Shown here in pieces: positions 7,691-15,939 of a DNA stretch of 21,020 nucleotides. The DNA is taken from contig JANJUO010000189.1 in NCBI GenBank assembly GCA_024710535.1, positions 1 to 21,020 of the forward strand. The letters run 5' to 3'. A program made the position numbers and the translations under genes. The stretch comes from a bacterium. GTDB taxonomy: Bacteria; Bacteroidota; Ignavibacteria; Kapaibacteriales; UBA2268. Positions within the stretch are counted from its first letter, which is position 1; each line of letters opens with the position of its first letter. The notes under the pieces are model-generated. The model was not told the origin of the DNA. It was given only the letters and a program-made list of their open reading frames with translations, and made no database searches.

Positions 7691-10600
7691 ATGAAAAAAA
7701 ATCTACAAATTATTCTTGTTGTATTTTGTATTTTCATGCTAAATACTTCATTTTTAACAAGTAAAGTTACGGTTTGGTTAAACAAGGATTATCAAACATT
7801 AAACAAAATATTTGATGAACTTGGTGACGAAAACTGGCCCCAAGGTGGTACTCGAAAATTCCCGCTATCTCACATTTTAGCAACTAATACTACAGGCGAA
7901 GGTAAATTTCTACTTCTATATGATAACTTCTTTTCAATTTATCTTGAAAGAAAGAAATCTTTGGAAAGAAATGACACTATATACGAGGATTATTTTGTAA
8001 GAGAACTCAAATTTGTAAAAATGCTTAAAAAAGATAAGTTCCCCAGAGTTGAGTTCTCTGAATTGACAAAACTTAGTTTTCAAGAATGTTATTTTACTGG
8101 TGGTTTAACAAATATTACGGCTCCAAAATTAGATACATTAACTATTAGTAATTGTGTGAATGTTAATGAAACCGATTTAAAACTTGATTTGCCATTGCTG
8201 AAACATTTTTCGGTATCTTCTTCATTAAAAAAAGAGAAAATTATCAATGGCTTTTTTGATAATTCCGGGCTTCCGAATCTTGAATGGTTGACTATGCCAA
8301 ATCAAGGTATAAGCTCTCTCGTTGATTTTCAATTCCATTCTCCAAAAATAAAACGGATGGAATTGACCAGAAATAAACTGATGCCGATTTATCTTGAACA
8401 ATTGATTGATTTGCCTAACCTGCAAAATGGTAAATTATTTTATGATGAGCAAACTCCTGATATTCCATTAATTAATACAAATGAATTTAAAGACAGTATA
8501 GCTTATTTTTATCAAAAAGATAAAATTTTGGGAGACTACAATATTTTTACTTGGCAGGAGAATACTAATAACAGTTGGTATGATATTAAAAATAGCCCCG
8601 ACACATTAGTTGTTCCAAAATCGCTGAACAAATTATTTAGAATTAGCATCACAAACAGCAAATTGCCTCGATACAAATTATTCTCTGCTCCAACTGATAG
8701 TACAAAAGAAGTAAACAAATGCTGGGAAAATGAATATTTTAAGATTTGCCTTCCAACAGCAGGATTCGCAGAAGATAAAGATGGAATTTTATCCGCTGAA
8801 GGCGATGCAGAACTTAATGAATTTGTTCAAATTGATGGCAAAATTGTAATCGACCCAAAGAAGTTGATTGTAAAAATTGATGGAAGATTATATCTAAAAG
8901 AACTACCTTTGATAAGCGGCGGTATTGGCGAAATTCAATTGGCTTCAGGCAAATACGAATTAGAATTATTAGGAAAAGATGGAAAAATCACAAACTTTCT
9001 AAATGGTTTAGCAAAAAATATTCCCGATGTAGGTGGGCTAAAATTCAAAATCAAAGAATTGGAATTTGTTGGTGGCAAAAAACCAAGTGGCATAAAACTA
9101 ACGGCTGTTGTGGAATGGGATAATATCACTAAAGGATGCTCTGATCAAGGAAATGATGATGATGAAACTACGAGTTTGGAATTAAGCGACATGGAAATTT
9201 CTAAAGAAAAAGGTTGGGAACTTGGCGGAGTGAAACTTGAAAACTTTGGGCTAATGCCAAAGTGGTGTGTGAAAGAATTTTCTGCAAAAGCTGACAACGA
9301 AAAAAACACTGTTACCTTTGGAGTTCAACTTAAAACTCCTTTTGTGGAGATTGGTGGCGGTTTGGGATTCAAAAACAGTAATTTGGATAGCGTTGCTTTG
9401 TCCGCTGAATTCGAAAAATCTATCCCTCTTGGAACAACTTCATTAGGGCTATACGGTGGTTTGGGTGCAGTTTGGAATATTGCTGAAGCAAAATATTGGT
9501 CTGATTATAACTTTAAATTAGGTGGAATAATCGGACACACTCTAAATAAAGATTTGCTTATGTTCAAGGCAGTTATCGGATATGATGCACCTTTTGTTAA
9601 CTTTGGTGTAGAGGAAGCAAATATTTTTAAGTTTAAAGACGAAAATGAAGATGAGAAATGGCTTGCAATCGGCTCTTTGATGGGAAAAACAAGAAATGAT
9701 TGGTTAATGATAGGGCTTGATGGAGAGCTAAAAGTTGGACCTTATAAAGAAAAGAAAGATGATGAAAATGAAAAGCATATTCTTGTTGCAAGTGTAAATA
9801 TTGCTTATAAATCTGATATTGATATTCTGACAGGTAATCTGAAAGGAAAATTTACTGTTCCAAAAATTGCTACAAATTGGAATCCTGTATATAAATGGAT
9901 GAACAAGAAATTTGGTTTGCCATATTCTGCTGATGGAAAAGCATTTTTATTATATAAAGAATCAGCAAAATATGTTAACGGCTCTGTTAAATTTTCCGAA
10001 AAAACAGGCGATATTCAGTTCGTAATTAATTTATCACAATATGGTACAGATAATTTTTTGATTGTAAAATTTGATAAAATTAACATTGCCGGCTCAATCA
10101 AGAAATATGAGGATGTTAAGCAAAGTAAATCGCATAATTTTGAAATAAATAAAAATTCTGAATTAGCAATTATTTATGTAAAAGGTGGAAATGCAAATAA
10201 TACTTCGTTAACTGATCCTAATGGTAAACAAATTTCTATATCGAATTTGCCAAATAATATCGAATTTGATATAGATAATGAAACTAATGAAGCTTATTGG
10301 ACTTTGTATAATCCAATAAATGGAAACTGGGAAATCACTTATGAAGATGATCAACTTATTGAAGTTTATAACAAGTATATCCCCAAAAAATTAAACATCA
10401 ATGCAAAAGATAATGGTAATAATATTACTATCAGTTGGGATAATTTAGATATTCCTCAAGATACTGAAATTGAATTATTTATTGATTCCGATAAAGATGG
10501 ATTAAATGGTTACAATATTGGAAAAACAAAAATCGGCACAAAAACTTTCAACTTTGCAAAAAGCAAAACGGATGGTTTATGTGAATTTTATGTTTATGGA

Positions 10601-11194
10601 GTAACTAATGATAAAGATGCAATAATTTCTAATTATGCTCCGGAAAAAATTAGTTCATCAATGAATGTGGAAGCTCCAAAGAATTTAAAACTTGAATATA
10701 GTCGCGCCCATAAATTCCTCGACATTAGTTTTGATTTTGTAAACAATGATGATATTAATTTCTATTCAGTCAGATTTGCAGATACAAAAGAAACAATCAA
10801 AACATTCTTCAAATATCAAAATTCAGCAAGAGTATATTTGAATAATTTTGATACAAATCGAGTTATTGAAATTGTCTCAGTTACTTATGATGAAATAATC
10901 AGTTGTCCATTTTCTAAGTCTGTTGTTGTCAGTGTTGATGAAGAAATAATTTTGAAAAAGGATGATTTATTAGTTTTCCCTAATCCATTCAAAAATATTA
11001 TTACAGTAAAAGGAAATGAGTTGGGTAGCGGCTCAATCCAAATACTTGATTTGCATGGAAGAATTATTATTAGCAAAGAATACACTGGCAATGAAATTCT
11101 AATTAACTCTACTGAACTGATAAATGGTACTTATATTCTTAGAGTAATCGATGGAGCAAATACCAAAGAGATAAAAATAATTAAAATGGATTAG
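7691..11194 (+). CDS. Large exported protein with T9SS C-terminal sorting domain
   Basis: This 1167-residue protein begins with a typical signal peptide (MKKN, a hydrophobic stretch to about residue 22, then SFLTSK). Residues about 100-250 form a leucine-rich, LRR-like region with spaced short Leu-x-x-Leu strands. The middle (about 350-870) is Gly/Lys-rich predicted beta structure of no family I recognise. Residues about 895-1085 look like one or two fibronectin-III/Ig-like domains, with a Trp in TISWDN and an Asp-rich FIDSDKDG turn. The last 75 residues are a type A T9SS sorting domain: FPNPFKN, GxIQILDLHGR, GTYILRVIDG and a Lys-rich end. It should therefore cross the outer membrane by T9SS and stay on the surface or be released. 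AGGTG lies 5 bases before the ATG. No catalytic motif was seen; adhesion or a structural role is inference. Confidence 0.85.
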   Translation: MKKNLQIILVVFCIFMLNTSFLTSKVTVWLNKDYQTLNKIFDELGDENWPQGGTRKFPLSHILATNTTGEGKFLLLYDNFFSIYLERKKSLERNDTIYEDYFVRELKFVKMLKKDKFPRVEFSELTKLSFQECYFTGGLTNITAPKLDTLTISNCVNVNETDLKLDLPLLKHFSVSSSLKKEKIINGFFDNSGLPNLEWLTMPNQGISSLVDFQFHSPKIKRMELTRNKLMPIYLEQLIDLPNLQNGKLFYDEQTPDIPLINTNEFKDSIAYFYQKDKILGDYNIFTWQENTNNSWYDIKNSPDTLVVPKSLNKLFRISITNSKLPRYKLFSAPTDSTKEVNKCWENEYFKICLPTAGFAEDKDGILSAEGDAELNEFVQIDGKIVIDPKKLIVKIDGRLYLKELPLISGGIGEIQLASGKYELELLGKDGKITNFLNGLAKNIPDVGGLKFKIKELEFVGGKKPSGIKLTAVVEWDNITKGCSDQGNDDDETTSLELSDMEISKEKGWELGGVKLENFGLMPKWCVKEFSAKADNEKNTVTFGVQLKTPFVEIGGGLGFKNSNLDSVALSAEFEKSIPLGTTSLGLYGGLGAVWNIAEAKYWSDYNFKLGGIIGHTLNKDLLMFKAVIGYDAPFVNFGVEEANIFKFKDENEDEKWLAIGSLMGKTRNDWLMIGLDGELKVGPYKEKKDDENEKHILVASVNIAYKSDIDILTGNLKGKFTVPKIATNWNPVYKWMNKKFGLPYSADGKAFLLYKESAKYVNGSVKFSEKTGDIQFVINLSQYGTDNFLIVKFDKINIAGSIKKYEDVKQSKSHNFEINKNSELAIIYVKGGNANNTSLTDPNGKQISISNLPNNIEFDIDNETNEAYWTLYNPINGNWEITYEDDQLIEVYNKYIPKKLNINAKDNGNNITISWDNLDIPQDTEIELFIDSDKDGLNGYNIGKTKIGTKTFNFAKSKTDGLCEFYVYGVTNDKDAIISNYAPEKISSSMNVEAPKNLKLEYSRAHKFLDISFDFVNNDDINFYSVRFADTKETIKTFFKYQNSARVYLNNFDTNRVIEIVSVTYDEIISCPFSKSVVVSVDEEIILKKDDLLVFPNPFKNIITVKGNELGSGSIQILDLHGRIIISKEYTGNEILINSTELINGTYILRVIDGANTKEIKIIKMD

Positions 11195-11220
11195 AGTTTA
11201 AATGAAAGATATTTCGAATA

Positions 11221-11248
11221 AATGGTCAGGCGATTGCGTCTGACCATT
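11221..11248 (+). terminator. Hairpin terminator after the T9SS cargo gene
   Basis: AATGGTCAGGCG (11221-11232) pairs with CGTCTGACCATT (11237-11248) over 12 positions with one G-T wobble, around a four-base loop. It is followed by the T-rich CTTATTTATTTA. It lies 27 bases after the stop codon. The T tract is interrupted, so it could also act as an mRNA-stabilising hairpin. Confidence 0.62.
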
Positions 11249-11315
11249 CTTATTTATTTACAAATTTTGCATTTCGTTATTTATTTTATTTTTATAGGAA
11301 AATATTCACAAAATA

Positions 11316-11348
11316 TTGTGGTAGTGATAAAATAATTTTGTATGTTTG
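11316..11348 (+). promoter_or_regulatory. Candidate Bacteroidota-type promoter for the octaheme cytochrome
   Basis: TTG at 11316-11318 and TATGTTTG at 11341-11348 are 22 bases apart. The leader to the ATG at 11434 would be about 80 bases. Together with the preceding terminator this suggests the cytochrome gene is its own transcription unit. Confidence 0.38.
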
Positions 11349-11433
11349 CAATACTATTATTAAAATAGTGGCTTGTATCAAAAATTGTTATTTGATTTTT
11401 ATAAATTGAACAAAATTTTCTTAGAGGTGTGTT

Positions 11434-12912
11434 ATGTATAAGTATTTTTCTATCTTCGGTTTTATAGGGATTGCAATGTTGCTCTTTATGGGTTTGAACC
11501 AAAGTGATATTCAAAAAGTTAGTTCGGAAACTCAGGAATGTATTGATTGTCATGAAAATGTTACACCGGGAATTGTAAAAGATTGGCTCAAAAGCCAACA
11601 TTCGAAGATTATCCCGATGGCTGCACTTCAGAAAAATGAAAATGAAAAAAAAGTTTCATCAAAGGAAATTCCAAGTCATTTAAAAAATAGTGTTGTTGGA
11701 TGCTACGAGTGCCATTCTTTGAATCCGGATGCACATAAAGATAATTTCGAGCATTTTGGCTTTAAAATTAATGTTGTAGTTTCTCCAAATGATTGCAAAA
11801 GTTGCCATCAAACGGAAGTTGAAGAATATTCTCATAGCAAAAAATCTTACGCATTAGATATATTAAGGGAAAATCCATTATATTCTTTAATGGTAGATAC
11901 ATATACAGGAGATATTCGACCAGATAAAGGCGGTACCAAAATTCACAATACTTTTGAGAATAGCAAAAATGAAAGTTGCTATGCGTGTCATGGTACAGAA
12001 ATCGAAGTTAAAGGTTTAAAAACAATTAATTCTTCAATGGGTGAGTTGGAAGTACCTGATTTGTCAAATTGGCCCAATCAAGGTGTAGGCAGAATTAATC
12101 CTGATGGAAGCAAAGGTTCTTGTACATCTTGTCATCCACGTCATAATTTCTCTATAGAAACTGCAAGGCAACCTTACACTTGCGGACAGTGCCATTTAGA
12201 GCCGGATGTTCCTGCGTATAATGTTTACAAATCCAGCAAACATGGCAATATCTTTGATTCTCATAAATCAGATTTCAAATTGAAAAATGCTTCACTTATA
12301 ATTGGGGAGGATTTCACAGTTCCTACTTGTGCAGTTTGTCATAATAGCAGAATAATTAATTCAGCGGGAGAATTAGTTGCAAATAGAACCCACGATTTTG
12401 GTGCAAGACTATGGGTTAGGATTTTTGGTTTGCCATATTCACATAATCAACCCAAATCACCTAAAACATTTGAAATCAAAAATCAAGATAATCAACCGTT
12501 GCCTGTTACATTTTCACAAATTCCTGCCAAAGAGTACTTGATTGATGATGTTGAAGTGCAAAATAGAAAAGAAAAAATGTCCTCCATTTGCAAAAATTGT
12601 CATTCAACACAATGGGCAACAAAATTCTTTGCAAAAATGGATTCCACAAATGCTCATACAGATAGGCTTGTTAGAACTGCAACAGATATGCTTATGGATG
12701 CATATAAGAAAAAGTTGATTGATCCAAAAAATCCATTCGATGAACCGATAGAAACTTATTGGGTTAATCAATGGCTTATGTATGCAAATTCGATAAGATA
12801 TGCAACTGCTATGTCTGGACCGGATTATGCAGGATTCAAAAACGGATGGTATCATTTAACAAATAATGTGAGAATGATGCAAAAAGAAATCGAAAGAAGT
12901 AGCAAAAAATAG
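11434..12912 (+). CDS. Octaheme cytochrome c, hydroxylamine oxidoreductase (HAO) family
   Basis: The 492-residue protein has an N-terminal signal or anchor helix (about residues 5-21) and exactly eight CxxCH heme-c sites at 36, 90, 121, 182, 230, 250, 299 and 386. No other heme-binding Cys motif is present. The number and spacing fit the octaheme HAO family, as does the C-terminal third: LPVTF, EYLIDD near 360, CKNCHST, NPFDE and WLMYANSIRYATAMSG. In HAO the fourth heme is the catalytic P460 site; here that is CYACH at 182-186. The family either oxidises hydroxylamine or hydrazine or, in reductive members, reduces nitrite or hydroxylamine to ammonia. Tyr465 in GPDYAGF is a candidate for the Tyr that cross-links P460 in oxidative enzymes, but alignment is needed. 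No NapC-type quinol dehydrogenase or HaoB-like partner lies next to it. It should act in the periplasm. The start follows AGGTG. Confidence 0.88.
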   Translation: MYKYFSIFGFIGIAMLLFMGLNQSDIQKVSSETQECIDCHENVTPGIVKDWLKSQHSKIIPMAALQKNENEKKVSSKEIPSHLKNSVVGCYECHSLNPDAHKDNFEHFGFKINVVVSPNDCKSCHQTEVEEYSHSKKSYALDILRENPLYSLMVDTYTGDIRPDKGGTKIHNTFENSKNESCYACHGTEIEVKGLKTINSSMGELEVPDLSNWPNQGVGRINPDGSKGSCTSCHPRHNFSIETARQPYTCGQCHLEPDVPAYNVYKSSKHGNIFDSHKSDFKLKNASLIIGEDFTVPTCAVCHNSRIINSAGELVANRTHDFGARLWVRIFGLPYSHNQPKSPKTFEIKNQDNQPLPVTFSQIPAKEYLIDDVEVQNRKEKMSSICKNCHSTQWATKFFAKMDSTNAHTDRLVRTATDMLMDAYKKKLIDPKNPFDEPIETYWVNQWLMYANSIRYATAMSGPDYAGFKNGWYHLTNNVRMMQKEIERSSKK

Positions 12913-13016
12913 TTAATGGGAAAATGTCTATTATACTAAATCAATATATATCAGTAGAATTGATATTCCTGACTGGTTTCATATAAGATAAATTCAAATA
13001 TTTCAATAAGTCTGTT

Positions 13017-13048
13017 AATCATCCGGTGCATTAATACATCGGATGATT
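13017..13048. terminator. Stable hairpin downstream of the cytochrome gene
   Basis: AATCATCCGGTG (13017-13028) pairs with CATCGGATGATT (13037-13048), 11 of 12 positions canonical plus one G-T wobble, around an 8-base loop. No T run follows on the plus strand, so it is a doubtful Rho-independent terminator. It may be a 3' stability hairpin, as it lies about 105 bases after the cytochrome stop. Confidence 0.35.
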
Positions 13049-13057
13049 TGCAAATTC

Positions 13058-13091
13058 CTCGTCCCTCGTCCCTTTCTCGTCCCTCGTCCCT
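13058..13091. repeat. Duplicated CTCGTCCCTCGTCCCT block
   Basis: The 16-base sequence CTCGTCCCTCGTCCCT occurs at 13058-13073 and identically at 13076-13091. Each copy is itself two CTCGTCCC units, making four heptamer-like units in 34 bases. It is GC-rich and pyrimidine-only apart from G, in an otherwise AT-rich gap, and codes for nothing evident. Confidence 0.85.
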
Positions 13092-13257
13092 AACTTTGAC
13101 AATATACAAAGATTGACAGAATTTTTATTTTTTTTTAATTCGACAGAGTAGTTTAATTAATTCAAACATAAATTCAATAAAAAATTCTTAATTTTGTAAT
13201 TGAAATTGTAAATTAATTTTACAAAATAAATTACATTATTATTTTGACTTTTTAGAA

Positions 13258-14112
13258 ATGCAATATTTTATAAATTTTATAGTAAAATTCAAAGAATACT
13301 TCACATTCGTAGCACTTGTGATAATTTCCTTGTCATTGATTTCGATGGGATCGGTCTCGAAAATTGGTGGCTTGCGCACAATTATGATTGGTACGATGGG
13401 GCAATTGCAGGGCGTTTTTTCTTGGATTCCAAATCCGGGAGCAGTACAAAGCGAAAACCGAGCATTAAGGGAACTGAATTTACAGCTTTCCACTGAAGTT
13501 ACTAAAATGCGTCAATCTCTTTTGGAAAATGAGAGATTAAAAAAATTGCTTGAACTTAAAGAATCTACTGAGTACGAAATGATTGCCTGCGAAATTGTAG
13601 GAAAAAGTTCCGTTGAAATGAGAAATTATATCACTGTCAATAAAGGTGAAAATTTCGGTATCAAAAAAGGAATGGTTGCTCGAACAGATGCTGGAATTGT
13701 TGGTCTGGTAATTGCTGTTTCGGGAAATTATTCATTAATAGAATTGATTGCAAATAGGAATGTGAAAATCTCTGCAAATATCATCAGAAATAATATTGAC
13801 GGTATTATCAGCTGGCAAGGCGAAGATTATTTTGTGATAAATAATATTCCAAATTCATTCGATGTGAAGCCCGGAGACGAAGTAGTTACATCAAATTATA
13901 GTAATAAATATCCCCCTGATATTCCTGTGGGATTGATTACAAAGGCAGAAGTTGATAAATCATCGATGTTTATGAAAATTGTAATGCGCTCTTATGTGAA
14001 TTTTCAGACATTGGAGCAACTTTTTATAGTAAAATACATTGCAAATGAAGAAAGACAAAGATTACTTGAAGAAATCGAAATGAAATTGCAAATCAAAAAG
14101 AGTGAGAAATAA
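13258..14112 (+). CDS. mreC: Rod shape-determining protein MreC
   Basis: The 284-residue protein has the MreC layout: a short cytoplasmic N-terminus, one transmembrane helix (about 14-33), a coiled coil (about 62-100, SENRALRELNLQLSTEVTKMRQ region) and the periplasmic MreC double beta-barrel domain (about 105-270). The barrel contains GENFGIKKGMVARTDAGIVGLV and KPGDEVVTSNYSNKYPPDIPVGLI, which are conserved MreC segments. MreC links the cytoplasmic MreB filaments to PBP2/RodA during side-wall peptidoglycan synthesis. mreD follows directly. mreB is not in the window; upstream is an unrelated cytochrome gene, so this mre locus is split from mreB or mreB lies elsewhere. Confidence 0.93.
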   Translation: MQYFINFIVKFKEYFTFVALVIISLSLISMGSVSKIGGLRTIMIGTMGQLQGVFSWIPNPGAVQSENRALRELNLQLSTEVTKMRQSLLENERLKKLLELKESTEYEMIACEIVGKSSVEMRNYITVNKGENFGIKKGMVARTDAGIVGLVIAVSGNYSLIELIANRNVKISANIIRNNIDGIISWQGEDYFVINNIPNSFDVKPGDEVVTSNYSNKYPPDIPVGLITKAEVDKSSMFMKIVMRSYVNFQTLEQLFIVKYIANEERQRLLEEIEMKLQIKKSEK

Positions 14113-14644
14113 AATGAAATTGATGTTTGACCCAATTAAAAGCAAAAATGTTACCCAAAATTATATAATTTATGGTGCTGTTGCTATTATTTTGTCTTTG
14201 CTTCAAATATCACTCTTGAATTTGATTGAAGTAAAAGGAATTACACCGGATTTACTACTTATTCTCGTTGTATGGATAACTCTTGCAGAAGGGCAATTTA
14301 CGGGTTTATTCTTTGGATTTGGGATTGGATTGCTTTTTGATTTTATCACACTTGATGTTATTGGAACAAATGCTCTAACCAAGACAATTGCCGCTTTTTT
14401 TGTAGGTTATTTTTATAAAGAGGGCTATGTTTCGGAAAGACTCGGCTCGTTTTTCTTCGTATTAATAACATTGGTTACGGCAGTTATTCATAATCTTATT
14501 TACTATATATTTTACATACGATTAAGCGATTTGAATTATCTGGATTTCTTTATCAGATATGGACTTGCAACAAGTGCTTATACGGGTGTTTTTGCGATAA
14601 TAGCAATGTTGTTGAATATTCCCCGCAAGCAAATTAATAGGTAA
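14102..14644 (+). CDS. mreD: Rod shape-determining protein MreD
   Basis: The 180-residue protein is very hydrophobic, with about five transmembrane helices starting near residue 21. It has the small polytopic MreD pattern, including ITPDLLLILVVWITLAEG and GFGIGLLFDFI after the first helix. MreD is an inner-membrane partner of MreC in the elongasome. The ATG at 14102 overlaps the end of mreC by 11 bases. An alternative ATG at 14114, one base after the mreC stop and preceded by GAGTGAG, would give a 176-residue protein and may be the real start. The stop lies one base from the stop of the convergent permease gene, with no terminator between them. Confidence 0.87.
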   Translation: MRNKMKLMFDPIKSKNVTQNYIIYGAVAIILSLLQISLLNLIEVKGITPDLLLILVVWITLAEGQFTGLFFGFGIGLLFDFITLDVIGTNALTKTIAAFFVGYFYKEGYVSERLGSFFFVLITLVTAVIHNLIYYIFYIRLSDLNYLDFFIRYGLATSAYTGVFAIIAMLLNIPRKQINR

Positions 14645-14645
14645 T

Positions 14646-15872
14646 TTATCTGAATTTTACAGCATTGACCGGTTTTAATTTCACCGCAATTATTGCTGGA
14701 ATAATTGTGGCAAGAAATGTAAATAATATTGAAATTCCAATTACAATTTCATAATGCCAAAGTGAAATATCCATTGGCAATGTATCCAAAAAATAGATTT
14801 CTCCATTTAATTTGATTAATTTATAATTCACTTGTAGCCAACTTGCTAAATATGCCGCTCCAACGCCACTCAAAGTACCGCTGATGCCGATTTTTAGACC
14901 TTGATATAAAAATATTGCAAGTATGTTTTTGCTATTCATTCCGATTGTTCTCAAAATGCCGATTGTCTTTGTTTTTTCAACAACAATAATCAAAAGTGCG
15001 GTTATAATATTCAAAACGGCAACAAGAGAAATCAATCCCAAAACCAATGGAATTGGCTCTTTTTGAAGTTCAATCCACGAAAACATCGCCTGATGTAAAT
15101 CGAAAATCGTAATTGAATAAAATGGATAACGAAGCAAACTATCAATAGTAACCGAAATTTCCGGTGCTCGATTTATATCGTTAAGTGTAATTTCCAAAAC
15201 CGAACATGTGTTATCTTTCAAATTGAAAAATTTTGCCGCTGTTTTGTATGGCAGGAAAATCAAGACATCATCATACTTTGCCATACCACTTTCATAAATA
15301 CCGGTAACTTTGAATTTGCCGATTTTTGGTTCAGGCAGATCCAAATTCGAATCGCCGTCAAGCCCGAATAAGATTATTGATTCATTTAATTTAACGGATA
15401 ATTTGTCAGCCATTCTTTTGCTTATCAAAACTTCTTTTGCTGAAGAATCGGTAAATTCAAAAGCACCTTCTTTCAAAAGATTTTTTATGCCGGTTATGTC
15501 TTGCTCAGGATAAATCCCTCTTATAAGAACGCCGTCAACTGTATTCTTTGACTTAACCAGCCCTTCCCTTTCGATAATTGGCTGAATATCTTTTATTTCT
15601 GAAATCTTATTTTTGAAAAATGAAATAGCCTCATTATAATTATAAAATGGTTCTTTATTGAATGATTTGATGGTGATATGTGCGGAGAATTTTGCGGCAT
15701 TTTCACGAAGTGCTTTATCGAATCCATCAAGCACAGACAAAGAAATTATCAAGGCAAAAGTGCCCAAAAAGATGCTGATGAATGCAACTGATTTGATAAA
15801 ATTACCAAATTTGCCGTTGGATCTTTCGGCAAATGCTTTAGTAATGAATTTTATGAGGTGAAAATTTGCCAA
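14646..15872 (-). CDS. ABC transporter permease, LolC/LolE (FtsX-like) family
   Basis: This 408-residue membrane protein has the lipoprotein-releasing permease layout. There is an N-terminal helix (about 24-46) with SVLDGFDKAL just after it, a large periplasmic domain (about 50-270), then three C-terminal helices forming the FtsX domain. VVEKTKTIGILRTIGMN, the coupling segment to the ATPase, lies after helix 2. Such proteins move lipoproteins from the inner membrane toward LolA, powered by LolD, which is not in the window. The only usable start is TTG at 15872-15870: an in-frame TGA lies three codons upstream and the first internal Met is far inside the periplasmic domain. It lies 67 bases downstream of the HD-domain gene on the same strand, so the two may be cotranscribed. 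Confidence 0.85.
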   Translation of the reverse strand: MANFHLIKFITKAFAERSNGKFGNFIKSVAFISIFLGTFALIISLSVLDGFDKALRENAAKFSAHITIKSFNKEPFYNYNEAISFFKNKISEIKDIQPIIEREGLVKSKNTVDGVLIRGIYPEQDITGIKNLLKEGAFEFTDSSAKEVLISKRMADKLSVKLNESIILFGLDGDSNLDLPEPKIGKFKVTGIYESGMAKYDDVLIFLPYKTAAKFFNLKDNTCSVLEITLNDINRAPEISVTIDSLLRYPFYSITIFDLHQAMFSWIELQKEPIPLVLGLISLVAVLNIITALLIIVVEKTKTIGILRTIGMNSKNILAIFLYQGLKIGISGTLSGVGAAYLASWLQVNYKLIKLNGEIYFLDTLPMDISLWHYEIVIGISILFTFLATIIPAIIAVKLKPVNAVKFR

Positions 15873-15939
15873 AATTTCTCAAAATGTTATGAAATTAAAT
15901 TCAAAAATAAGTTAAAATAATTTTAATTGAAAAAATATT

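Larger units (their letters stand above)
12913..13257. other. Intergenic region with hairpin and CTCGTCCC repeats
   Basis: These 345 bases between the cytochrome and mreC contain no credible gene. They hold the hairpin at 13017-13048 and the duplicated CTCGTCCC block at 13058-13091. A further very AT-rich part (13140-13257) has a TAATTTTG -7-like element at 13189-13196 without a matching TTG about 20 bases upstream. The mreC promoter is probably in this last part. Confidence 0.6.

Noticed and set aside
11434..12912. Pentaheme nitrite reductase NrfA or tetraheme NrfH/NapC
   Set aside because: There are eight CxxCH sites and no CxxCK, and the C-terminal segment matches the HAO family instead.
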